From assembly GCA_951394045.1 (NCBI GenBank), contig OX595985.1:5766001-5830000 (forward strand): a stretch of DNA of 64,000 bases, written 5' to 3'. Origin of the DNA: Nitzschia sp. DOCU1 (Eukaryota; Bacillariophyta; Bacillariophyceae; Bacillariales; Bacillariaceae). The notes under the pieces were generated by a model. That model was not told where the DNA came from, ran no database searches, and was given only the letters and a program-made list of their open reading frames with translations. Made by a program: the position numbers and the translations under genes. Shown piece by piece: positions 30,857 to 39,914 of the stretch. Within the stretch, counting starts at the first letter, position 1, and each line of letters opens with the position of its first letter.

Positions 30857-31010
30857 TCCCCGTGATAGTCGCCAAGACTAGGGACTCAGGCGGGACTGGA
30901 GATGCCCGCGAGGTAAATTAAGCGCACAATTTGTTACTGTCCAATGTTTTCCCATCATCCATCGTATCGTGTATTTGTGTTTGAATCTCTACCACTCCTT
31001 GCTAGATTTA
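30857..31010 (+). repeat. Partial 5' LTR of copia B
   Basis: 154 bases essentially identical to about 38070-38223. The missing left part may have been displaced or deleted when transposon A1 inserted, since the LTR at 38060-38075 has the sequence GTTAATTCCCC and A1 is flanked by GTTAAT and ATTCCCC. Confidence 0.85.
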
Positions 31011-31381
31011 ATGGTTTATCAGACCCAGAGTCTCCGTACAGCCTGGGAAGGCTACGACAATATCTGTTTCTCCATGATGATGATGAGGAGATTCGGTGCA
31101 AAGAGGCAAAAAGGAAAGCCCATGGTCGTCGTTTCGTGTTTTGCATCCGACGCGGCAAAACCGGCAATCATGCCGCCATGCTCGCATACGGGCTGGTATG
31201 CGCGCGCCAACTAGGTGGACGCACCTAAATACAAACCCTGCGCTCGGGGGTTAACGGCACGGGTATTTAAGAGAGAAAAATGTGCAAAGCACAATGTATA
31301 CCCTTTTGAGCAGGTCTGTGGAGCGCATCGCCTGATCAGCGATCGTCGTTACCACTTGGCACCTGCGGTCTTGCTCAACAG

Positions 31382-32176
31382 GAGCATTCGGGAATCCGTA
31401 CGAAGGACAGACGGGGGCGTTCCAATTGCAAGCACCCCTGAAGTCCCATTCGGCGGAATTCCAATGAGTGTTCGCGTGACTCATATTCAGTAGATTTTCC
31501 TTAAGTAGAAATTCCTTAAGGAAATTTTCCTTAAGGGTATTTTCCTTAAAAAGTAAGTAGATTCTACTGAATCTAAAAGTCATTCAGTAGATTTTCCTGA
31601 ATGTCAAAGTCATAATGATGCCCAAAGGTCATTCAGTAGATTTTCCTGAATATCAAAAGTCATAATGATTCATCACAGCGGGCAGGCGCCGTAGAAAGAT
31701 TTCTGAAAGTGCAACGACGCGACCGCAGCAAAACACAACACACAACAACACATTAATTAATTTTCTCGCAGCTAACGGCGGTGGTTCTGAAATGGTCGAA
31801 GTAATCCATGTCGTAACCTATTAATTATTTTTCTCTCACGTGTTCTCAATTGTCTGTCAAACCCGCGGTCTGTCCAATGACCGACCGTTCTCTACATTCA
31901 GGAAAATTTCCTTAATTTGGTCCGTCCGACGACCGACCCTTCGGAAGACATTCAGGAAAATTTCCTTAAATGGTCCGTCCGACGACCGACCGATTAAGGA
32001 AAATTTACTTAATTCTACTTTCCTTAAGGAAAATTTCCTTAAGGAAAATCTACTTAAGGAAAATCTACTGAATATGAGTCACGCGAGCAATCATTGGAAT
32101 TCAACCGAATCGGACTCCAGGGGTGACTGCAATTATATAGCCCTAGTCTAACCTTCGTACGTATTCCCGAATGCTC
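31382..32176. mobile_element. MITE-like element with about 124-bp TIRs, TSD CAG
   Basis: The two ends (31382-31505 and 32052-32176) are inverted copies starting GAGCATTCGGGAAT, with about 80 percent identity by eye and the innermost 35 bases nearly identical. CAG precedes and follows the element (31379-31381, 32177-32179). The 795 bases have no coding capacity. They contain many short CCTTAAGGAAAATT-type palindromic repeats and a tandem repeat of about 47 bp near 31580-31670. It inserted in the untranslated leader of copia B. It depends on a transposase from elsewhere. Confidence 0.85.
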
Positions 32177-32300
32177 CAGATGGTGTGACTGAGCAGAGAG
32201 ATGTGCCGATCTTACCAATGTTGAAAATCCTCCAAAAAGATATCAGAAGGATCTTTGGTTACCGTACTCTCGTATCGTACCTCGTTCGTCTCTGCTCATC

Positions 32301-33791
32301 ATGGCTGCTGCTGTCGCTTTTCGTAACTATCTTGAGGCCACCCTTGGTTTTGATGGGACCCAATCTACCGCTGTCACCGACCAAGGTTTTGATGACCCTG
32401 AGGAGTTTCGCCAACTCACCGATAATGATGTTGATCGTTTGTGTGCTACCATTCATCGTCCTGGAGGACAGGTCGGCGGGAACCCCAACCCTGGGGTCCT
32501 CATCGGCCAAAACCATGCTCTGCGTTTGAAACAACTTGCCTATTATCTTCGTTATTTGTATGCTGTTAATCGCCCCTGGTCTGCTGCCGCTGCAACCCGT
32601 AACGTTTTGAGAACCTTGTGGCAGTACAAACTGCAGATTGATGAGGTGATTGATGCCGGGAATCCCGACTTCCCTGAAAAGTTCACTACTTCCAAGAAGG
32701 CGCGTGAAACCATCGAAAACATGGAGGCGTGGATCCACTCGTCTTACGGTTTGGAGAGACTCCCGTTGGCGTACCTTGTTCGTACCGATGTCAATGTTCC
32801 TGACCCCGCAAATGATCCACTCGGGTATGGCCAACCCTCGTTCCACGAGGAGCTCATTCGTCGTGCGTCTCACAACGGGGCTGTCTATGCAGCCAACAAC
32901 AAGAAACTTTGGCTCATGGTCCGCCATGTTACTCATGGGACCGAAGCGTGGTCCTTCGTCAAAGGTAGTGCCTCGACCAAGAATGGTCGGGTCGCTTACC
33001 ATGCCATCAAATCCCAGTATACTGGGGCAAGCCACGTTAACCAAGTGAAATTGGAAGCTGATCGTGTTATCGCCACAACGTTCTGGAACGGTAAAGCACG
33101 CAACTTTACCTGGCAGGGATTTGTTGCTCGTTTGACTTCTGCCTTCACCGATTTGGCTGACCATGGCGAGGGTAGGAGTGAAAACTCCAAAGTTCGTACT
33201 CTCCTGGATGCTATCACCGATCCAAAGCTCCAGGTTGCAAAAGGATTGATTGCTGGGGATGATCGTCGCTCCAACGACTATCAGCTTGCCGTTGATTTCT
33301 TGGGCGGGCAGCTTGCTGCCAATGAATCGTCGGCTTCGCGTAACCCCTTGCCTCGTAATATTTCGTCCATGTCACAGAATGATAATTCAGGCCGTGGAGG
33401 TGGCCGAGGATACAATGCCTCAGGAAGAGGCGGAAGAGGAAGCAGGAATCAGGGGAGAGGCCGTGGCAGAGGGCGCGGTCGCGGAGGTCGTGGCCGTGGC
33501 GGCGGCGGTCGCTTCTCCGAGTCAGGACACCTGCTAAACAACGGGTCGTACCCTCCAACTATCTGGGCTACTTTTACCAGGGAGGAACGAGACTATGTTA
33601 ATGAACAACGTGCCCGTAATCGTGAAAGGAATGTTTCTTCTACCCAATCTTCCGGTGGAAGTTCTTTTACTCCGAATCAAAATGAAGCATCGACCACTCC
33701 AGTGACGAACAACAACAGTAACAACAACATGGGGGACAACATGACAAGGCAAAATAATAATGGAAATCGGAACAACGGCGGGAGCAACTGA
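32301..33791 (+). CDS. gag: Copia B gag with an RGG-type C-terminus
   Basis: 496 aa from ATG 32301. The first 350 residues are helical and gag-like. Residues 365-415 are a Gly/Arg-rich RGG tract, which takes the place of a CCHC zinc knuckle and is likely to bind RNA. An Asn-rich tail follows. The frame ends in TGA at 33789-33791, and pol continues in the same frame directly after it with no other stop, so Gag-Pol by readthrough is likely. CoDi-type copia elements of diatoms are the best match by protease sequence. Confidence 0.85.
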   Translation: MAAAVAFRNYLEATLGFDGTQSTAVTDQGFDDPEEFRQLTDNDVDRLCATIHRPGGQVGGNPNPGVLIGQNHALRLKQLAYYLRYLYAVNRPWSAAAATRNVLRTLWQYKLQIDEVIDAGNPDFPEKFTTSKKARETIENMEAWIHSSYGLERLPLAYLVRTDVNVPDPANDPLGYGQPSFHEELIRRASHNGAVYAANNKKLWLMVRHVTHGTEAWSFVKGSASTKNGRVAYHAIKSQYTGASHVNQVKLEADRVIATTFWNGKARNFTWQGFVARLTSAFTDLADHGEGRSENSKVRTLLDAITDPKLQVAKGLIAGDDRRSNDYQLAVDFLGGQLAANESSASRNPLPRNISSMSQNDNSGRGGGRGYNASGRGGRGSRNQGRGRGRGRGRGGRGRGGGGRFSESGHLLNNGSYPPTIWATFTREERDYVNEQRARNRERNVSSTQSSGGSSFTPNQNEASTTPVTNNNSNNNMGDNMTRQNNNGNRNNGGSN

Positions 33792-36700
33792 CTGGGAAGA
33801 AGAGCTGCATCCTTGCGCCGTATTGCCTCGTCGTCGTCTGGAACTGTGGTTTCGGTGTGGAGATGTGAGCTCGATTCTCATGCGGATATCTGCGCTTTCT
33901 CTGAGAGTGGATGCTATGTGTTATATGTTTATCAATATGATATTGAAGTGAATGGGTTTCATGCGGGAATGGGCCCAATTCCAAAGGTTCGCGAATGCTT
34001 GGTCGCCATTGCGTATGATTGCCCTCTCACCTATCAAACTTTTATTTTGTTGTTTGACCATGTCTTGGTCATTCCGGGTATGAGCTGCCATTTGCTATGC
34101 CCGGATCAATTGCGAGAAAACCAGCTGATTGTTAACGATGTTCCATTGTTAAGGATCCCATTGGCGCAGCGGAAGCCGACGGACCACTGTATAATTGAGG
34201 GGACCGCCGATCTGCGGATCCCCCTGCAGTATGACAAACCCTTTTCATTCTTTCCATGCAGAAAGCCCTCGAGAGAAGAGGCCACCGATCCGGTGAACAA
34301 TATTCATGTACGAATGACGAGTGAATTTGAGTGGAAACCTTCCGACCCTCATTGCAACGATGCAGAAGAACACCTGCGACAAACGGTCGGCGGCAACAAT
34401 TTTCACAATCTCGACTCTATCGTGACGAAGCGCCTTGTGTCCGCTTTTAATATTGCGTCGACCATACGAGATCAGGCTCTCTCAGCATTCCTAGGGGACA
34501 AAGTTTCGGCTACTTTATCGGGAGTGAAAACCGCTACAAAAACTACGTTGGTTAAAGCGGATGCCCTGGCACGTCGTTGGAGGATCTCTATTGAAGCCGC
34601 GCAACGAACGCTTAATAAAACGACTCAACGTGCCGTCAGAGACTGGAGCAAGGTGACAGGGGACCGTTTATTTCGGCCCTCCCATTATCAGCTCCGGTAT
34701 CCAAGGTTGAAATGTGTAATGTATACTGATACGAAGTTTGGTCCCTGCACATCGCTTGAGGGGACTACTTGTCTCCAAATTTATGCCACGATATTTCAAT
34801 GGTGCCGAGCTTTTCCGTTGCGCCGAGAGAAAGATGCTCATACGTCGCTGGATAAATTGTTTCGTGCTTTCGGATTTCCTGAAGCGATCATTCCTGATTC
34901 GGCTACTACGCTAACGCAAGGAGAATTCTTGAGGCGCTGTCAAAAAGCGCAAGTTCCTATCTATCCGGTGGAGCCTTACATGCATAACCAAGCGAGAGCC
35001 GAGGACACAATTCGGGAAGTGACTCGGTTATATGAAAGGACGATGACCTCACGTAACGTACCAGCTGTGTTGTGGGACAGATGCTTTATGACTTGTTGCG
35101 AACAACGTTCTCACACCATTCTAAATCACCCCGAGCAAGAAGGCGAATGCGCCACTACAATTATTACAGGTAACACTGCAGATATTTCACATCTCGTGGA
35201 CTTTGCGTTCTACGATTGGTGCTGGTCTCGGTCGCCGGCAGAATCAGCTCAACCGAAAAAGCAACTCACTCGCTGGCTTGGCCCAAGTTTTGATGTTGGA
35301 GACGAGCTCTGCTTCGCCGTGCTGACCTCGAAGGGGACAATTTTGCACCGTACTTCGGTCATTCCACTTTTGCCCGAGGAACACCGCTCCGAGGACATCA
35401 AACAAACGAAGAAGGAATTCACTGAAAAATTAAAAGTGTCGCTTGGTGATCGAATAAAAGGGATTTCTGTCGACCCGGAAGAAGATGATGATCGGTTTAT
35501 CCGTGTTGAAGCAACCGTTCCAGAATACGAAAGGTATGAAGACGATGAAGTCCAGGTTGTTTTAGCGGACGATGAAGAAGAAAGGGAACGGAAATTGTGG
35601 CAATGGGAACCGCCTCCGGTTGATGAAGAGGAGGACCAGCTTGCATTTGACAAATATGTTTCATCGAAGGTTCGTATGGCCTCCGGTGACGGTAATTCGT
35701 TTTTCACAGGTATCGTGAAGGGCCGGAAGCGAGGCCCCGATGGGAAATTCATTGGTTTTTATCATGACAATCCTATTCTTGACACGAGCGTCTACGAAGT
35801 TGAATTTGACGACGGTCACGTTGAAGCGTACAATGCTAACCAAATTGCAGAAGCGATTTATGCTACGGTTGATGATGAGGGCTACACCGTCATGCACTTG
35901 AAAGAATTCGTTGACCACAAGCACGATGGAAGTGCCTTGTCGAAAGATGATGCTTGGATTGAGCACCATGGCCGGAGAATACCCAAGAGAACGACAAAAG
36001 GATGGAAGGTTTGTGCTGAAATGGTCGACGGATCGACTGAATGGCTTTCGCTGAAGGATGCGAAAGAGGGTTATCCGGTGCAACTGGCGGAGTATGCCGT
36101 GGCGAATAAACTTGTTGAGGAACCAGTGTTTATTTGGTGGGTTCCTTATACCCTTCGAAAACGTGATCGGATTTTGAAAGCGGTCAAACGTCGCGCGATT
36201 CGTCGCAAAAATGAGAAGTTTGGAATTGAAGTCCCAGGGCCCATGGATGTGGCCCGGGCACGAGCTATTGATGCTGAAACCGGTACTGACCTGTGGGAGA
36301 AGGCGATGGCTAAAGAGGTTAAGACCGTGCTGCCTGCCCTGAAAATTCTCGAAGATAATGAACAACCGCCAGTCGGTTCGCAGCAGATCGACCTGATGAT
36401 TATTTTTGATGTTAAAATGGATCTGACAAGAAAAGCCCGCATATGCGCAAGAGGCGATCAGACGGAGGCACCGTCATCGATTACATATGCGTCGGTTGTG
36501 ACGCGGGAAAGTATCCGAATTGCATTCCTCATTGCTGCTTTGAATGGTCTCAACATTTTATCTGCCGATATTGCAGGAGCTTACTTGCATGCGCCTTGCG
36601 CGGAAAAAGTTCACACAGTCTTGGGTCCGGAGTTCGGCTCTCTCCAGGGTAGGAGAGCTGTGATCGTTAAAGCACTTTATGGTTTGGCTTCTGCAGGATT

Positions 36701-37901
36701 TTCATGGAGGTCTCATTGTGCAAAGGTTTTGAGGGAAGAATTGCAATTCATTCCATGCCGTGCCGACATGGATGTTTGGCGCCGTGAGGCGTTGCGCCCG
36801 AACGGCGAGAAATATTACGAATATTTGCTTGTGTATACTGACGACCTGCTGTGTGTCTCTCACGATCCAAAGTTGATCCTGAATGATCTGAATGATCGGT
36901 TTCTTTTAAAACCAGAGTCAGTTGGAGAGCCAACATCCTATCTAGGAGCGACAATCTCGAAATATTGGATTGACGGGGATCCTAACTTTAAATGGGCTAT
37001 CGGTTCCGAGGAATACGTGAAAGAAGCAATCCGCGTGATCCAACTACGGATCGACGGAACTCTGAAGAACAAGGTCAGCTCTGTACTACCGAACGGGTAC
37101 AGGCCAGAGCTGGATTCGTCACCGCTATTAAATGACGACGGTGTATCGTTTTACATGCAATGTATTGGAATTTTGCGGTGGATTGTTGAGAAGGGGAGAA
37201 TTGATATCTGCGGAGAAGTTTCGATGCTTTCGGCATATAATGCGTGTCCGAGGAAGGGGCACCTGGATGCGGCGTTGCACATGTTTGCATATTTGAAGTC
37301 TCACGATCGATCAAAACTTGTGATGGATGATGCTTACATGGAGTGGGAAGAGTTACCCAAATGCGATTGGTCTGAATTTTATCCGTGGGCTAAAGATGAA
37401 TGGCCACCGGACGCGCCAAAACCATTAGGAAAACCCGTGGTAATTACCATGTTCGTGGATGCTTCGCATGCTGCTAACCTTGTTACTCGACAGTCGCGCA
37501 CAGGTGTGTTGATTTTCTTGAACAGAGCGCCAATCGTTTGGTACTCTAAGAAGCAGAACAGTGTTGAAACAAGTTCGTTCGGTTCCGAGTTCATGGCTTT
37601 AAAAACCGGAGTTGAATTGTTGGAGGCATTGCGCTACAAGCTAAGGATGATGGGTATCCCTATTGAGGGCTTCGCTAATGTCAGAGTTGACAACATGTCC
37701 GTGGTCAAGAATACAAGTGTTCCCGAGTCGATGCTGAAGAAGAAGTCAAACTCAATTGCATATCACTACGTTCGGTCGAAAGCTGCAGCAGATATTATAC
37801 GAATTGGGTACGAATCTACCAAGTCTAACTTGGCTGACATGTTAACCAAGATCCAAACCGGTCCAGAGAGGAAGAGGTTGTGTTCAAAGGTGATGTTCTG
37901 A
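33792..37901 (+). CDS. pol: Copia B pol (protease-integrase-RT-RNase H), in frame with gag
   Basis: With the codon at 33813 as residue 1, the protease has Asp-Ser-His-Ala-Asp starting at residue 21, the CoDi variant of the aspartic protease motif. The integrase-like core shows YTDTKF, a later IIPDSA and an Ala-Glu-Asp in order (candidate D-D-E). A long acidic linker follows. The RT has a Tyr-Thr-Asp-Asp active site at 1008-1011. RNase H has FVDASHA and later DNMSV. No HHCC finger is obvious, so the integrase may be divergent. There is no ATG at the start; the first codon after the gag TGA is CTG, which supports readthrough. No internal stops. Confidence 0.88.
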   Translation: MGRRAASLRRIASSSSGTVVSVWRCELDSHADICAFSESGCYVLYVYQYDIEVNGFHAGMGPIPKVRECLVAIAYDCPLTYQTFILLFDHVLVIPGMSCHLLCPDQLRENQLIVNDVPLLRIPLAQRKPTDHCIIEGTADLRIPLQYDKPFSFFPCRKPSREEATDPVNNIHVRMTSEFEWKPSDPHCNDAEEHLRQTVGGNNFHNLDSIVTKRLVSAFNIASTIRDQALSAFLGDKVSATLSGVKTATKTTLVKADALARRWRISIEAAQRTLNKTTQRAVRDWSKVTGDRLFRPSHYQLRYPRLKCVMYTDTKFGPCTSLEGTTCLQIYATIFQWCRAFPLRREKDAHTSLDKLFRAFGFPEAIIPDSATTLTQGEFLRRCQKAQVPIYPVEPYMHNQARAEDTIREVTRLYERTMTSRNVPAVLWDRCFMTCCEQRSHTILNHPEQEGECATTIITGNTADISHLVDFAFYDWCWSRSPAESAQPKKQLTRWLGPSFDVGDELCFAVLTSKGTILHRTSVIPLLPEEHRSEDIKQTKKEFTEKLKVSLGDRIKGISVDPEEDDDRFIRVEATVPEYERYEDDEVQVVLADDEEERERKLWQWEPPPVDEEEDQLAFDKYVSSKVRMASGDGNSFFTGIVKGRKRGPDGKFIGFYHDNPILDTSVYEVEFDDGHVEAYNANQIAEAIYATVDDEGYTVMHLKEFVDHKHDGSALSKDDAWIEHHGRRIPKRTTKGWKVCAEMVDGSTEWLSLKDAKEGYPVQLAEYAVANKLVEEPVFIWWVPYTLRKRDRILKAVKRRAIRRKNEKFGIEVPGPMDVARARAIDAETGTDLWEKAMAKEVKTVLPALKILEDNEQPPVGSQQIDLMIIFDVKMDLTRKARICARGDQTEAPSSITYASVVTRESIRIAFLIAALNGLNILSADIAGAYLHAPCAEKVHTVLGPEFGSLQGRRAVIVKALYGLASAGFSWRSHCAKVLREELQFIPCRADMDVWRREALRPNGEKYYEYLLVYTDDLLCVSHDPKLILNDLNDRFLLKPESVGEPTSYLGATISKYWIDGDPNFKWAIGSEEYVKEAIRVIQLRIDGTLKNKVSSVLPNGYRPELDSSPLLNDDGVSFYMQCIGILRWIVEKGRIDICGEVSMLSAYNACPRKGHLDAALHMFAYLKSHDRSKLVMDDAYMEWEELPKCDWSEFYPWAKDEWPPDAPKPLGKPVVITMFVDASHAANLVTRQSRTGVLIFLNRAPIVWYSKKQNSVETSSFGSEFMALKTGVELLEALRYKLRMMGIPIEGFANVRVDNMSVVKNTSVPESMLKKKSNSIAYHYVRSKAAADIIRIGYESTKSNLADMLTKIQTGPERKRLCSKVMF

Positions 37902-37959
37902 GTTCTTGTTGAAGATGCGTTTGGCTCCGCAGGGTGGCAGTGACCTCTAGCGAGGGATC

Positions 37960-38223
37960 TGTTGGAGTCGGACGTCCATCCGAAGAGGTGGTAACCCTTA
38001 GATTAGACTAGAGATGACAATGCCATCCGATCAGGTAGCATCCGAGTAGCATTGAGGGGACCGTTAATTCCCCGTGATAGTCGCCAAGACTAGGGACTCA
38101 GGCGGGACTGGAGATGCCCGCGAGGTAAATTAAGCGCACAATTTGTTACTGTCCAATGTTTTCCCATCATCCATCGTATCGTGTATTTGTGTTTGAATCT
38201 CTACCACTCCTTGCTAGATTTAA
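37960..38223 (+). repeat. 3' LTR of copia B
   Basis: Starts TGTTGGAGTC after a purine-rich stretch and shares its last 154 bases with 30857-31010. The right edge is uncertain by a few bases (TTTAATG is shared). It is followed after about 20 bases by the left end of a broken A-family transposon at 38246. Confidence 0.8.
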
Positions 38224-38245
38224 TGTGAATTATCATACGGTGAAT

Positions 38246-38256
38246 GGGAGCCCCTG
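38246..38256. mobile_element. Left end of a second A-family transposon (A2), interrupted
   Basis: GGGAGCCCCTG corresponds to the start of the A1 TIR (GGGACCCCTTC) and, like A1, is preceded by AAT. The next bases of the TIR reappear at 43414 on the far side of element B, which inserted here with CTG duplicated. Together with 43414-43600 this is one transposon end. Confidence 0.65.
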
Positions 38257-38412
38257 GGACACCAACGAAAATACCGCATGTTGCCAGTTTTGGCGATACG
38301 GAGCGACAGACAGATCTCACCGCGGTAGGGCCAAGGGGAAAGGGGGCATGCAGGCGCGCAAGACGAATTTTCGAGTACCGCAACGGATACAGGAACAGTT
38401 TCGGTTGGTCAG
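38257..38412. repeat. Left 156-bp TIR of element B
   Basis: Inverted copy of 43258-43413, nearly perfect. It begins GGACACCAACG and ends GGTTGGTCAG. Confidence 0.92.
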
Positions 38413-38439
38413 CGTCGCGAGCGTGGCGAGACGGACGGC

Positions 38440-39000
38440 TTGCTTAGGTTTTCGTGCATTGCGATCAACAAGGCAAAGAAGAAGAAGGAACAGAAGGAAC
38501 GGAAATTGCGATGGGAGGATAGTGCGGCAAAAAGAGTTTTGCTAAACGACCTAGCAAGTGGACTTCTGTCGATGAACCGAGAAGAGGTTCCACCAATGGC
38601 CGCGTGGGAGGTTTATAAGGTTCATGAAGCGTTCGAACTTGTCACCTACGAACAGTTCCGGATGAATCTAAACAACTACCGCAACGCAATGCCGCAAAAG
38701 CTGGCGAGTGTGAGTCACGAGCTTGACGCCCTGCGTAGGGATCGAGTTTTGCACCCACGTCAAACAAGGAATGCTCGTGGTGAGCTCGTCTTCGACTTAC
38801 ACGAGGCAAAACGGCAGTTGCGGATCGATGTGAAGGCTGGGCTTCACAAAAGATTTACCCCGGCGGGGCTTCAATCGAAACGGAGTGTCTACCAGCACTT
38901 CGACCCCATAAAGTTCAAGGAACGCATTTATCAGGAAGAGCGCAGGGTGCGTTTTGTCAACTACATGAATGACAAACGCAAGAATGAAGTCAAATGGTAG
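38440..39000 (+). CDS. Element B protein of unknown function (about 180 aa)
   Basis: Basic, helical protein just inside the left TIR. The N-terminus has a KAKKKKEQKERK cluster, followed by a compact region with conserved-looking Trp, Tyr and Arg and a C-terminal EERRVRF segment. A codon for Met occurs at 38571; the first codons at 38440 may not be the true start. It could bind DNA (inference from charge). I do not recognise a family. Its position inside TIRs and lack of resemblance to host proteins argue that it is transposon-encoded. It overlaps the start of the repeat-containing frame at 38969 by 32 bases. Confidence 0.5.
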   Translation: MLRFSCIAINKAKKKKEQKERKLRWEDSAAKRVLLNDLASGLLSMNREEVPPMAAWEVYKVHEAFELVTYEQFRMNLNNYRNAMPQKLASVSHELDALRRDRVLHPRQTRNARGELVFDLHEAKRQLRIDVKAGLHKRFTPAGLQSKRSVYQHFDPIKFKERIYQEERRVRFVNYMNDKRKNEVKW

Positions 39001-39022
39001 GTATACGGCGCCAAAGAAGCCG

Positions 39023-39358
39023 GCTGTGCATTCGTTGCTAAATCGTAGACAACCTAGCCGAGTCCAAAGGCCACCCCACTCTCTCATCCGTTTATATACA
39101 CCTCCCGAAGAAGGAATACCATGGGAAATGAGTCAATGCGCGCAACATGCCATCGTCGAACGTCAAATTCAATCGCTGCAAAGAAGTGCTGCTGTTCATT
39201 CGTGGCTAAATGGTGGACAGGCTAGCCGAGTCCAAAGTTGCCCCACTCACTCTCATTCGTATAGACCGCGCGCCAACGAAGGAATAGCATGGGAAATGAA
39301 TCGATGCACGCAACATATTATTATTGAAGGTCGAAATCGATCGCTGCGAAGAAGCACT
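39023..39358 (+). repeat. 168-bp coding tandem repeat in element B
   Basis: Units start at 39023 and 39191, with a third partial unit at 39359, each with GCTG(T)GCATTCGT at its head, an exact period of 168 bases (56 codons). One frame (38969-39457) is open throughout, and the unit residues stay alike (AVHS at the head, then SRVQ, EGI, EM, QH), although bases differ. This suggests coding constraint or recent duplication. No family recognised. Confidence 0.7.
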
Positions 39359-39428
39359 GCTGTGCATTCGTTGGTTGTGGTCGGGACTAGTACTCTTGGG
39401 GCGAGTAGTATGACTCGGCGATGGACGG

Positions 39429-39719
39429 CTATCGAAAGGGTGAAGCAGACACCGTAGGTGCAGAAATTTGCTGATGCTGCTGCTGCTGATGTTGGACGAG
39501 TTCGGTGTGACCAACACGAGATTCGGTTGAAATGGGCGGCACAAGGTTGTTCTTGATCGTAGTTGCTGTTGTCGTAGTCGCGGTGGCCGTATTACTTTCG
39601 CCACCAAAGAGATCAACAAAGTCAACGTGGTTGGATCCCCACGAATAGATGGTTGTTGTTATTGTCCAAGGAGGACAAAGAAGCGATGGTAGTAAGAGGT
39701 GTAAGACTTGTGCTGACAA
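39429..39719 (-). other. Possible host protein fragment, unrecognised
   Basis: A minus-strand frame of 96 codons has a natural-looking stretch (residues 25-90): Trp-Gly-Ser-Asn, Asp-Leu-Phe-Gly-Gly, a Thr/Ala run, then His/Gln-rich sequence. There is no domain. It may be captured host sequence inside element B, or chance. Confidence 0.2.
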
Positions 39720-39865
39720 CAGTCATCCTTTGCGGTCATCAACACATCGTGTCCCTGGCATGCCAGTCCATCAAGTCGTTGATGCGTCTGTCACACCAAG
39801 CTCGCCGTGCTCGCAGAGATCGCCCGCCCGCCACCCGCATAGCCTCTGCCCGGGGGGAAACGGGG

Positions 39866-39914
39866 GGAGTCGGGGGGAATTGGCGGGAATTTCCCGCCAA
39901 TTCCCCCCGACTCC
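39866..39914. repeat. Perfect 23-bp palindrome with a 3-base loop at the LINE 5' junction
   Basis: Left arm 39866-39888 and right arm 39892-39914 are exact reverse complements around ATT. The right arm contains the left copy of the LINE target duplication, and its last seven bases appear to belong to the LINE. It can form a strong hairpin. Confidence 0.85.

Larger units (their letters stand above)
30857..38223 (+). mobile_element. CoDi-like Ty1/copia element (copia B), 5' LTR truncated
   Basis: Gag and pol of copia order lie between a partial LTR at 30857-31010 and a fuller LTR at 37960-38223. The 3' LTR starts with TGTTGGAGTCGG, typical of copia LTR starts. The first 110 bases of the 5' LTR are missing, and transposon A1 sits exactly at that edge. 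A primer-site-like TGGTTTATCAG follows the 5' LTR near 31009. The leader is interrupted by a MITE (31382-32176). The 3' side is followed by a broken A-family transposon. The ORFs are complete. Confidence 0.85.

Noticed and set aside
31500..32060. Clustered short palindromes considered as a CRISPR-like array
   Set aside because: There are no regular spacers, the genome is eukaryotic, and the repeats lie between the TIRs of a MITE.
39649..39909. N-terminal 87 codons of the LINE frame
   Set aside because: They lie before the LINE body defined by the 16-bp target duplication and include the hairpin; they are element B sequence open by chance.
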